Shown here in pieces: positions 8,719 through 14,176 of a stretch of DNA of 64,000 nt. The number at the start of each line of letters is the position of its first letter. Within the stretch, counting starts at the first letter, position 1. The stretch comes from Palsa-1392 sp963819975. Lineage in GTDB: Bacteria > Verrucomicrobiota > Verrucomicrobiia > Chthoniobacterales > UBA10450. The notes below the pieces were generated by a model. The model had not been told where the DNA came from, searched no databases, and saw nothing but the letters and a program-made list of their open reading frames with translations. Location of the stretch: the NCBI GenBank assembly GCA_963819975.1, contig CAWFYE010000002.1, positions 1 through 64,000 of the forward strand, given 5' to 3'. Position numbers and translations under genes: made by a program.

Positions 8719-8901
8719 TCACGCATGAGCACAAGCTTTAGAGAGAAAGAGTAAGCACAACAAAATCACAATCAATGTTGCCGCGCCGACTCCCGCGACC
8801 TCGCTTGCCGTGAGCTTGTATACGATGCGCGTCTCCCACATAACGTACGCGATGACGAACACAGCCGCCCCCAAAAACACGCCGACTCGCGCATCGCCCA
8901 A
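8719..8901 (-). CDS. cassette gene: two-helix membrane protein
   Basis: A 60-residue protein, MGDARVGVFLGAAVFVIAYV onward, with two hydrophobic helices (about 7-22 and 36-54) separated by a short polar loop (ETRIVYKLTASEVAG). Its stop lies 6 bases from the GTTAGAT end of the distal attC, the usual gene-attC spacing for a cassette. Upstream, however, the cassette runs into the IS110 remnant (8991-9224) rather than into an attC end, so the promoter-proximal part of this cassette has been disturbed. Function unknown. Confidence 0.6.
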   Translation of the reverse strand: MGDARVGVFLGAAVFVIAYVMWETRIVYKLTASEVAGVGAATLIVILLCLLFLSKACAHA

Positions 8902-8990
8902 CTCTTCGCTTCCCAGACCGATGCTTTTATTTGGGAAAGCTTCCCCGGCGCCGGCCCCACTTCCTTCATCAGAGCTTCTTCGAATACGCC

Positions 8991-9224
8991 AACCAGTCCC
9001 TCCTGCACTGCGTCTGGGCCAAACTCTTCCTCCAAGAGCAGATGGCCAAAGGCAAAAAGCATCCGACGGCGGTGCGCGCTCTCGCCTTCAAGTGGCAGCG
9101 CATCATGTTCGTCTGCTGGCGCGATCGCACGCCCTACGACGAGACGACCTATCTCGATAGTCTCAAACGCAGAGGCTCACCCCTCGCTTCCAAACTCGAA
9201 CTCAATCTCGCAACCGCTCCCTGA
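8991..9224 (+). pseudogene. IS110-family transposase, C-terminal remnant
   Basis: The plus strand encodes the last ~75 residues of an IS110/IS116/IS902-type transposase: CVWAKLFLQEQMAKGKKHPT, then AVRALAFKWQRIMFVCWRDR and TPYDETTYLDSLKRRGSPLA, ending at TGA 9222-9224. This block (AVRALAFKW, CWxxRTPYD, YLxxLKRRGSP) is the characteristic C-terminal tail of the family. The DEDD catalytic domain and the rest of the element are missing. It runs opposite to the cassettes and occupies the place where the inner part of an attC should be; only the 9274-9280 half core remains. Some IS110-family elements (the IS1111-attC group) are known to insert into attC sites, which fits. Confidence 0.7.
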
Positions 9225-9273
9225 GTGTCCAATAACTCCTTCAAAATCCTTGACGGACCACCTCAGATGTATG

Positions 9274-9280
9274 GTTAGGC
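9274..9280 (-). repeat. half attC core left at the IS110 remnant
   Basis: GTTAGGC on the plus strand (GCCTAAC on the minus strand), overlapping the stop codon of the cassette gene at 9275-9784 exactly as the same core does in intact neighbouring cassettes. No partner RYYYAAC is found at the expected 110-125 bp to the left; the IS110 remnant and 50 bases of unassigned sequence are there instead. The attC of this cassette has been interrupted. Confidence 0.65.
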
Positions 9281-9784
9281 CTTCGGGCCGAGTTGTGAGC
9301 GCGATAGGCGAAACCCTCGAAAAGATATTGTCAATGTATTGCTAATAAGTGTTCCGGCCGCGGGAGGGTTTGCCTGGATTCGGCGCTTCGCTTTATAGAC
9401 GACATGAAACTCCGCGATAACGCAGGCGCTAACGGACTCTTCTGCCTCGGTGGTGCTGCCGACTGGAAGCATCAGAAGGTAAGTGGAATCAGCGGACATG
9501 AGGCCAGCGGGTGTGAAACGCTGTGTCGAAGGATACCAGAGCACGACCGTGGGAATGCGAACCGAATCGAGCCGGCCGTTCGGGATCTGCAGAGGCGCCA
9601 TCGTGGCGCGAAACTCGCGCCGGGCCTCTGCGTCTTGCTCCCGCAGGCGGTCGAAAAAATCGAGTAGCCCACGCTCAATAGAGAGTTCCTCCGCGGAAGT
9701 TTTCGTAAACTCTCGGTGCACGGTCCCCGAGGCGGGCCAAGGCAAGGCGCACAAGGCAATCAGATACAGGGCGCGGATCTTCAT
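9275..9784 (-). CDS. cassette gene: secreted protein of unknown function
   Basis: A 169-residue protein with a signal peptide (MKIRALYLIALCALPWPASG, cleavage near residue 20). The mature part has an acidic helical segment (EELSIERGLLDFFDRLREQD) followed by a beta-rich part with VLWYPSTQRFTPAG and VYKAKRRIQANPPAAG. No known domain is recognised. The stop codon TAA lies inside the attC core (GCCTAAC), so gene and recombination site overlap. The start at 9784 is 17 bases from the adjacent attC, so it has no promoter of its own within the cassette and would depend on upstream transcription. Probably periplasmic. Confidence 0.7.
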   Translation of the reverse strand: MKIRALYLIALCALPWPASGTVHREFTKTSAEELSIERGLLDFFDRLREQDAEARREFRATMAPLQIPNGRLDSVRIPTVVLWYPSTQRFTPAGLMSADSTYLLMLPVGSTTEAEESVSACVIAEFHVVYKAKRRIQANPPAAGTLISNTLTISFRGFRLSRSQLGPKA

Positions 9785-9800
9785 TTTCGGAGGTTCAAAG

Positions 9801-9923
9801 GCCTAACGAGAACAAGATGAGCTGCCGCGAGCGAGGGCGCGCGTGGCAACTGATTGACGGGTTGAGCTCATGCGAAACCGGGTAGTACGGTGGCTCGTGG
9901 TCAGCTCGATCGCATGGTTAGAT
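9801..9923 (-). repeat. attC: attC site (cassette 5)
   Basis: A 123-bp site bounded by GCCTAAC (9801-9807) and GTTAGAT (9917-9923). The left arm GAGAACAAGATGAGCTGCCG and the right arm GGTCAGCTCGATCGCATG can pair around a variable centre. It belongs to the same subtype as the site at 10884-11006 (shared CGAGAACAAGATGAGCTGC). Confidence 0.85.
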
Positions 9924-10349
9924 CGTTGGGCGTGGCACGAAGTCATGGCGATGCTTGTAGAAATGCTGTTTGAGCGCAACGAACGCTTCCTCGGTGAGAT
10001 GATACCGGTAGAAATACTCCCCGGCGATAAAATCCTGGTAGGAAATCCAGCGGGGCATGTCATCGCGGGCGGCGGGGTGCTGGGGAATGTGCTCATAGAA
10101 GCAGACCGACACGCAAGTGAATAGATCGTCTGTTGCAGTCTCGCCGCGCGGCGCCTCCATGCACCAGTCGGCGTAGCGATAAATACGGCTGATGAGCGAC
10201 TCATCGCGAGGAGAGGCGTCGTAAGCCCTGTTGAACGCGTCACGAATCTCGAACCAGAGCATGTAGGGCGTATCGATCTCCGGGTCGGTGATCTTTTCGC
10301 CAAGCTCTGGCAAAAACTCATACGCGGTTTCTCGCCAGGGCGGCATCAC
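9918..10349 (-). CDS. cassette gene: soluble protein of unknown function
   Basis: A 143-residue acidic protein with no signal or membrane segment. It starts at GTG 10349 or ATG 10346, directly after the attC core at 10351. The sequence is rich in aromatic and acidic residues (YEFLPELGEKITDPEIDT, ISRIYRYADWCMEAP, CFYEHIPQHPAARDD, MPRWISYQDFIAGEYFYRYH). Its length and composition recall small helical proteins of the DUF7674 or immunity-protein type, but I cannot assign it to a family. The stop TAA lies in the attC core, as in other cassettes here. Cassette-borne immunity-like or toxin-neutralising genes are common, but the role is only a guess. Confidence 0.7.
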   Translation of the reverse strand: MMPPWRETAYEFLPELGEKITDPEIDTPYMLWFEIRDAFNRAYDASPRDESLISRIYRYADWCMEAPRGETATDDLFTCVSVCFYEHIPQHPAARDDMPRWISYQDFIAGEYFYRYHLTEEAFVALKQHFYKHRHDFVPRPTI

Positions 10350-10350
10350 G

Positions 10351-10474
10351 ATCTAACGAGACAGAAGTGAGCTGCCGCCACCGAGAGCGAGCGGTGCTCG
10401 GAGTGAAGATGTTCTAGTCATCTGAAAACGAGGTCGTACGGCGGGTGGCGGTCAGCTCGACTGATTGGTTAGAT
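10351..10474 (-). repeat. attC: attC site (cassette 4)
   Basis: A 124-bp site bounded by ATCTAAC (10351-10357) and GTTAGAT (10468-10474). The arms GTGAGCTGCCGCCACC and GGTGGCGGTCAGCTC form a long stem. It is nearly identical to the site at 11475-11598 (shared GAAGATGTT and GTCATCTGAAAACG centre). Confidence 0.88.
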
Positions 10475-10882
10475 CGTTCGTGGCAACGGCAAGAAGGATG
10501 CAGCTCCTGCAATGAACGCAAGCGGGACCATGACGAGCATGTCGGCAGCGGTAAATCGGAAGGTAACGAGCTGCCACAAGAATAGAACCGCAGCAAACAA
10601 GATGCCGCCGAAGATGCACCACAGCCACAGTGGAAGTCGCTGGCCAGTTGATGTGCGAACGAAGACAGCGGGAACGGTGATAGCCAAGAAGCCCGCAAGG
10701 TAATAGCCGGAGAATATCACCGCGAAAAAGATGAACGATCCCAAGGGGCCAACTTCTGGCGCAAAATGCTCACCGTGCGGCGCGAGGAAAATCCAGGTCG
10801 CTAGAGCAGCCACAAATGCTGCCCAGCCAGCAAGTCCGCCGAGAATCAAGCGACCAACTGGAAAACGACGATTGGCTTTCAT
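10469..10882 (-). CDS. cassette gene: four-helix integral membrane protein
   Basis: A 137-residue hydrophobic protein starting MKANRRFPVGRLILGGLAGW at ATG 10882, two bases from the upstream attC. Four membrane segments are seen at about residues 10-33, 46-70, 84-105 and 111-131 (ILGGLAGWAAFVAALATW; GSFIFFAVIFSGYYLAGFLA; LWLWCIFGGILFAAVLFLW; DMLVMVPLAFIAGAASFL). A basic N-terminus suggests an N-in topology. No catalytic residues are evident and no family is recognised. The stop TAA lies inside the attC core. Confidence 0.7.
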   Translation of the reverse strand: MKANRRFPVGRLILGGLAGWAAFVAALATWIFLAPHGEHFAPEVGPLGSFIFFAVIFSGYYLAGFLAITVPAVFVRTSTGQRLPLWLWCIFGGILFAAVLFLWQLVTFRFTAADMLVMVPLAFIAGAASFLPLPRTI

Positions 10883-10883
10883 G

Positions 10884-11006
10884 ATCTAACGAGAACAAGA
10901 TGAGCTGCTGCGAGCGGCGGCGCACGCGGCAGCGGATGAAAGGGTTGAACTCACGGAAAGCCGGGCCGTACGCCGGCTCGCAGTCAGCTCCAGCGATTTG
11001 TTAGAT
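10884..11006 (-). repeat. attC: attC site (cassette 3)
   Basis: A 123-bp site bounded by ATCTAAC (10884-10890) and GTTAGAT (11000-11006). It is the same subtype as 9801-9923. The preceding cassette gene reads straight through the whole site and stops at the TAG inside its far core. Confidence 0.85.
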
Positions 11007-11476
11007 GCCTCATGTTGCTGCAGCTTGCGGTAAATAGCCGCGACTTCCGGAAAGTGGCGTAGGAAGTAGCCGCTCTTGATGGCCTCCGGGTAATAGGAGC
11101 CGCTGTAGAAGATCTGCTCAAAGACGTTCGATTGCTCGCGTGCGTCGAGTGTGCGGAGAAATACTGCAAAACGCTTGTCGCCTACGACGTGGAGCAACGG
11201 CCAAGCGGTGAACGACCACGACTCGTTGTCTCCGCTCTGCAAGTTGCGCTCGGTGAATGCACGATGCAGCGCCGATAAATCACCCCGCATCGCATGCTCG
11301 AAGACATCACAACACGGAACAGGAGGCTTCAGGAACAGACCATGGCAAAAAGTGTGACAGTAATCGAGCACGAGTTTGCGCGCGCGGTATGTCGTAAAAG
11401 TGTAGTCGCCGGCGTGGTCATCGGATGCGGCTGCCGCTGACACCACGCACAGAAAAATAGCGACGCGCCTCAGCAT
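10886..11476 (-). CDS. cassette gene: secreted Cys-rich protein with attC-encoded tail
   Basis: A 196-residue protein. It has a signal peptide (MLRRVAIFLCVVSAAAA), then a helical body containing four cysteines (LDYCHTFCHGLFLKPP, VPCCDVFEHAMRG) and FTERNLQSGDNESWSFTAW. The body ends around residue 156 (YRKLQQHEASNK). The last ~40 residues, SLELTASRRTARLSVSS onward to the stop, are encoded entirely by the attC at 10884-11006, and the stop TAG lies in that attC's core. Such SLELTA tails are a by-product of read-through into attC. The original gene probably ended earlier, or the tail is tolerated. No family recognised; a periplasmic location is likely. Confidence 0.7.
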   Translation of the reverse strand: MLRRVAIFLCVVSAAAASDDHAGDYTFTTYRARKLVLDYCHTFCHGLFLKPPVPCCDVFEHAMRGDLSALHRAFTERNLQSGDNESWSFTAWPLLHVVGDKRFAVFLRTLDAREQSNVFEQIFYSGSYYPEAIKSGYFLRHFPEVAAIYRKLQQHEASNKSLELTASRRTARLSVSSTLSSAAACAAARSSSSCSR

Positions 11477-11598
11477 CTAACGAGACAGAAGTGAGCTACC
11501 GCCACCGGCGGCGAGCGGTGCTCGAAGTGAAGATGTTGTAGTCATCTGAAAACGTGACGGTACGCCGGGTGGCGGTTAGCTCCACTGACTGGTTAGAT
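11475..11598 (-). repeat. attC: attC site (cassette 2)
   Basis: A 124-bp site bounded by ATCTAAC (11475-11481) and GTTAGAT (11592-11598). The arms GTGAGCTACCGCCACC and GGTGGCGGTTAGCTCC pair. It is a close copy of the site at 10351-10474. The start codon of the next cassette gene (11476) overlaps the core. Confidence 0.88.
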
Positions 11599-11616
11599 GG
11601 TTTGCGTGGCTTCACC

Positions 11617-11844
11617 TCAAGACTTCCGCACGAGATACTTCACAATCGTCCGGAACAAAAGATATGAAACAACTAAGCTGAGAGCGATGCCGGACAGAAT
11701 GCAGAGGTGCCGCATCCAGACTGACTCCGGAAAATAACCACTGGCAGCGGTGCCAGCAATGAACAGGTAACGGATCGCAACAGTATTCAACGCGAAAAAG
11801 ACAAACCATGCCACGATGTAATGCAGCTCGAGAGGAACTTTCAC
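11617..11844 (-). CDS. cassette gene: two-helix membrane protein
   Basis: A 75-residue protein from GTG 11844: KVPLELHYIVAWFVFFALNT, then VAIRYLFIAGTAASGYF, WMRHLCILSGIALSLVVSYL and a basic end (KYLVRKS). Two or three membrane segments are seen (about 9-32 and 45-66). It lies entirely between two attC sites, with 15 bases before and 18 after. No family recognised; the start codon is GTG with no clear ribosome site. Confidence 0.6.
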   Translation of the reverse strand: MKVPLELHYIVAWFVFFALNTVAIRYLFIAGTAASGYFPESVWMRHLCILSGIALSLVVSYLLFRTIVKYLVRKS

Positions 11845-11859
11845 GAGATGCGCCTTACC

Positions 11860-11968
11860 ATCTAACGAGACAGAGATGAGCCACTGCGCGAATTACAAGG
11901 GACGTTCATGAAACAGAGAAATCAGGGTATAACACTGGTCCGCAGTTGGCTCCATCGATTGGTTAGGT
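11860..11968 (-). repeat. attC: attC site (cassette 1, attI-proximal)
   Basis: A 109-bp site bounded by ATCTAAC (11860-11866) and GTTAGGT (11962-11968), the shortest of the array. The left arm GATGAGCCACTGCG pairs with CGCAGTTGGCTCCATC. Its AT-richer centre differs from the other sites, so this cassette may have a separate origin, in line with being the most recent entry next to attI. Confidence 0.82.
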
Positions 11969-11976
11969 GTTTCGCG

Positions 11977-12282
11977 TCATACACCGAGAAGAAACTTAAT
12001 CAGAATAACAAGCAAGCCGACGCTAACGCCCAGGAGGACTATCCCTACTGGCTTCTTATACCAGTGATCGTCGCTGCGATCCTTGCCGCTATTCTGTGAT
12101 AATTCCTCTGCTAGAAGATGGCTGTGCCGCCGCTGAATCCGACCGAGTAAATGATCGCGGCGTGCGAGAAACGTTGGATTCTCGGAGGCCGGTGGTATCA
12201 CCCGCAGGAGTTCTTCGATCTGCGCCTTATCCAACTGCTCAATCTTGTCCGCCGCCCTGTCGATGTCGCTCCACGTGGTCAT
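11977..12282 (-). CDS. cassette gene 1: C-terminally membrane-anchored protein
   Basis: A 101-residue protein beginning MTTWSDIDRAADKIEQLDKA, with a charged helical cytoplasmic part (about 1-76, including ELLRVIPPASENPTFLARRD and LGRIQRRHSHLLAEEL) and one C-terminal membrane helix (KPVGIVLLGVSVGLLVILIK). The start is 5 bases from the attI-type junction, so it is the first cassette and would be read from any promoter in the attI/intI region. No family recognised. A single C-terminal anchor with a cytoplasmic helical domain is compatible with many regulatory roles. Confidence 0.68.
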   Translation of the reverse strand: MTTWSDIDRAADKIEQLDKAQIEELLRVIPPASENPTFLARRDHLLGRIQRRHSHLLAEELSQNSGKDRSDDHWYKKPVGIVLLGVSVGLLVILIKFLLGV

Positions 12283-12286
12283 ATAC

Positions 12287-12293
12287 GCCTAAC
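12287..12293 (-). promoter_or_regulatory. attI: attI/cassette junction core
   Basis: GCCTAAC on the plus strand, GTTAGGC in the cassette orientation, in the context CTCGTTAGGCGTAT. It is the only such core between the first cassette gene and the integrase start and has no partner core on its integrase side, as expected for an attI simple site joined to the first cassette. attI has no wider consensus, so its far limit cannot be given. Confidence 0.7.
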
Positions 12294-12311
12294 GAGTATT
12301 CGGTCTGAAAA

Positions 12312-12345
12312 ATCTGCCTTGTAAGGCAGATAAAATCTGTATAAT
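12312..12345 (+). promoter_or_regulatory. putative integrase promoter with overlapping inverted repeat
   Basis: A perfect 9-bp inverted repeat with 2-base spacer, ATCTGCCTT-GT-AAGGCAGAT (12312-12331), lies between attI and the integrase start. A good -10 box TATAAT is at 12340-12345, and TTGTAA at 12319-12324 could be a -35 with a short 15-bp spacer, inside the inverted repeat. A repressor site over the integrase promoter would parallel LexA control in other integrons, but the sequence is not a LexA box of the CTGT-N8-ACAG type. With the integrase gone the element may be a relic. Confidence 0.4.
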
Positions 12346-12385
12346 CCGCTTGCTTCCGGGGCTGCCGCCTTTTATACCGGGGTCC

Positions 12386-12520
12386 ATGTTCCCGAGCTTG
12401 GACGCCTCTCCCGCACAGGGCAAGCCTAAAAAATTGCTCGACGAGGTGCGCGATCTGATGCGCCTGCGCCACTACAGCGTCCGGACCGAGCGCTGCTATT
12501 GTGACTGGATCAAGCGCGCG
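12386..12520 (+). pseudogene. intI: integron integrase, N-terminal fragment
   Basis: From ATG 12386 the plus strand reads MFPSLDASPAQGKPKKLLDE, then VRDLMRLRHYSVRTERCYCD and WIKR. This matches the start of integron integrases (KLLDxVRxxxRxxHYSxRTExxYxxWIxR), the N-terminal SAM-like core-binding region of tyrosine recombinases. Similarity stops at about 12517. The next residues (ALPAPPQITSGGQILS) and everything beyond are unrelated, so about 270 residues with all catalytic positions (R-H-R-Y and the IntI-specific insertion) are missing. Position and orientation, divergent from the cassettes and next to attI, are those of intI. The deletion joins it to a decayed membrane-protein gene on the other strand. 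Confidence 0.82.
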
Positions 12521-12559
12521 CTACCCGCTCCGCCGCAGATTACGTCTGGTGGTCAGATT

Positions 12560-12933
12560 CTATCGCTGCTCGGTACCACAATACTTGCAGAACGCGGGAC
12601 GATCGGAGAAGGGTTGAGCGTGAAGGGTCCGTCCGCATGCTTCGCAAAAAGCGCGTGAGAAGGATATTGAGTATCGAGGTGATCACAATCGCGGGCACCA
12701 TAAAAAGAGAGCCTGCGGATAGTCATCGCTGGTGTGCCACACAAAGGCGGCAAAAATGACACCGGCAATGATGATAAAGAGAGGCCAAACGCGGCGCTTC
12801 AGGACGGCATCGCGGTTGAAGTGGAAGAATAGGAAGCCAGCGAGCCCGAGCAGAACCTAAAAGCCATGAAGGCGATGAAGTCAGTGGGTGGCGGTGGCGT
12901 GGAATTGGATGCGCGAGCAACTGCGAGGCTCAT
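12560..12933 (-). pseudogene. membrane protein with C-terminal zinc ribbon, broken by frameshifts
   Basis: Pieces of one protein are spread over all three minus frames. From ATG 12933 it reads MSLAVARASNSTPPPPTDFI, then (frame change near 12860) VLLGLAGFLFFHFNRDAVLK and VWPLFIIIAGVIFAAFVWHT. After another change near 12715 it reads MVPAIVITSILNILLTRF, and after a third near 12640 FCEACGRTLHAQPFSDRPAF and CKYCGTEQR before the stop at 12560. The assembled product would have three membrane helices and a CxxC-N-CxxC zinc ribbon at the C-terminus. Three shifts in 370 bases suggest a true pseudogene at the edge of the integron deletion, though base errors cannot be excluded. Confidence 0.6.
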
Positions 12934-12956
12934 AAACGCATGCTCTTCTTCGATCT

Positions 12957-13403
12957 TCAACTAGCGCCACTGGTTTCCCAGATCATGAAATCGTCCAGCG
13001 TTTCCCGGGTCTTATCGACGACAAAGTCGACCACGATGGCGTCATCGACGAAGCCGAGAAAGGGCGTGCTGTCCGGAATCAAATCGAATGGATCGACCAG
13101 ATAGTTAAGGGCAGTTACCACCCAGAGCAGGTCTTGATTCGAAATCTGCTTGTATTCGCCCTGCTCGTAGGCGCGGACGAGCCGAAGCATCGTCGGAATA
13201 TACGGCCAATTCTCCTTGAACCGGTCGCGGGGGAGCGATGCACACTCTTTCGCGGCTTTTTCAAAAAGTGAGCGCAACCCGCCAAGACCGGCGACGCGCA
13301 ATTTTGCATCGCGGATCGCCCTGGCAAACGCTTCGCTGCGCAAGACTGGTTTCTGGTAGGAGCCGTGCTTTTTGGCGGTCGATTTCGTTTTCGCGTTTTT
13401 CAT
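12957..13403 (-). CDS. YkvA/DUF1232-family protein
   Basis: A 148-residue protein. The start at 13403 (MKNAKTKSTAKKHGSYQKP) is preferred to a longer frame because upstream codons look non-coding. The DUF1232 core is clear: VVTALNYLVDPFDLIPDSTP followed by FLGFVDDAIVVDFVVDKTRE, matching the family's YxxxPxDLIPDxxPxxGxxDD pattern. DUF1232 proteins such as Bacillus YkvA are small, often membrane-associated proteins of unknown function. The basic Lys-rich N-terminus is unusual and may bind nucleic acid or membrane. It stands alone, outside the integron, with no partner that hints at a role. Confidence 0.82.
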   Translation of the reverse strand: MKNAKTKSTAKKHGSYQKPVLRSEAFARAIRDAKLRVAGLGGLRSLFEKAAKECASLPRDRFKENWPYIPTMLRLVRAYEQGEYKQISNQDLLWVVTALNYLVDPFDLIPDSTPFLGFVDDAIVVDFVVDKTRETLDDFMIWETSGAS

Positions 13404-13840
13404 CGGTGCGTCATGAAAGCACTTCGACGCGCCAATGCGAAGGCAATTCGCACCATGTGGCGACATCGAGGCGCGACCGGCCTACAGTCAGCCCCAATAG
13501 CGTCTAAGTAATCCGACCGACTGGAAAGGCGGACGGGTAAACGGGCCTCCTCAATAGTTCGCATGACTGCCATCGCAGTTGGCGGCGGCGTTTGCCGGGA
13601 ATCGGGTGGAACGCGTGGGCGAGACGCGGCCCGAGAGCGCGAGCGGGATTGCCGCCGTGCAGGTTTTTCTGCTTAGCGGTTGTGGAGTCGATTGTCAGTT
13701 TTGCCTCTCATGCTCGGTTTCTTTTCGAGAACGAGGAGGAGGACGACGACGGGCACGAGGCACAAGCTCAATTCCCTCATTAGCAGAGTCCGCGATAATT
13801 GGACTTGCTGCGGGTGCCCGGACCGGCGCAGTTTCGCTGA
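13404..13840. other. long intergenic region without recognised feature
   Basis: About 435 bases. I see no conserved protein in any frame. The stretch 13730-13770 is purine-rich on the plus strand (GAGAACGAGGAGGAGGACG), and short GC-rich inverted repeats occur around 13575-13640. No tRNA, riboswitch or terminator is recognised. The promoter for the small secreted protein at 13841 presumably lies at its right end. Confidence 0.3.
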
Positions 13841-14104
13841 ATGAAAAAATCTGTTTTGTTTAGTCTTGTCGCCGCTGGGAGCATTGCTCTGAGCAGTGCG
13901 GTGTTTGCCGGGACGATGGACATCAGCGGGAAAGTGATCGCGGTGACCAGCAGCATGATCACGGTGCAGGCCGATACCGGCACTTGGAACGTGACCAGGG
14001 GGTCCGACGTGAAGGTGACGGGCAAGCTCAAGGTCGGCAGCACGGTGACGATTCACTGCAACGAAACGGACGCGCAGAAAAGAGAAGCGCCGACAAACGA
14101 TTAG
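13841..14104 (+). CDS. small secreted OB-fold-like protein
   Basis: An 87-residue protein: signal peptide MKKSVLFSLVAAGSIALSSA-VFA with cleavage before GTMDISG, then about 64 residues of alternating beta pattern (ISGKVIAVTSSMITVQADTG, WNVTRGSDVKVTGKLKVGST, VTIHCNETDA). The pattern (GKVxxVTSxxITVQ, KVGSTVTIHC) resembles small periplasmic five-strand barrels of the DUF5666/OB type, which often occur as short stand-alone exported proteins. One Cys. It ends at a strong bidirectional terminator shared with sat-cysC. Function unknown. Confidence 0.75.
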   Translation: MKKSVLFSLVAAGSIALSSAVFAGTMDISGKVIAVTSSMITVQADTGTWNVTRGSDVKVTGKLKVGSTVTIHCNETDAQKREAPTND

Positions 14105-14120
14105 GCGTCGTTTAAAGCAA

Positions 14121-14155
14121 AACGCCGCCAGCGAGACGAGCTCGCGGGCGGCGTT
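14121..14155. terminator. bidirectional intrinsic terminator
   Basis: The stem AACGCCGCC (14121-14129) pairs with GGCGGCGTT (14147-14155), with an inner GCGAG/CTCGC pairing. On the minus strand it is followed by TTGCTTT. It lies between two convergent genes and can serve both. Confidence 0.75.
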
Positions 14156-14176
14156 GGCGGGAATCGTTAGGATTGT

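Larger units (their letters stand above)
8593..12520 (-). mobile_element. chromosomal integron: cassette array with truncated integrase gene
   Basis: The region has the classical integron layout. A divergent integrase start is at 12386 (plus strand), an attI-type junction GCCTAAC is at 12287-12293, and to its left a series of minus-strand genes is each followed by an attC site. Complete attC sites lie at 8593-8712, 9801-9923, 10351-10474, 10884-11006, 11475-11598 and 11860-11968, with a half site at 9274-9280. Every site has RYYYAAC/GTTRRRY ends and a conserved inner GAGCTG/CAGCTC-type pair. The attC sites are alike (two close subtypes), as in sedentary chromosomal integrons. The integrase is lost beyond ~44 codons, so the array should now be immobile unless an integrase acts in trans. 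The cassette genes encode small, mostly membrane or secreted, unknown proteins, which is typical. Confidence 0.88.

Noticed and set aside
11908..12099. A 63-codon plus-strand frame inside the integron.
   Set aside because: It overlaps the attC at 11860-11968 and the antisense of cassette gene 1; all other cassette genes run on the minus strand.
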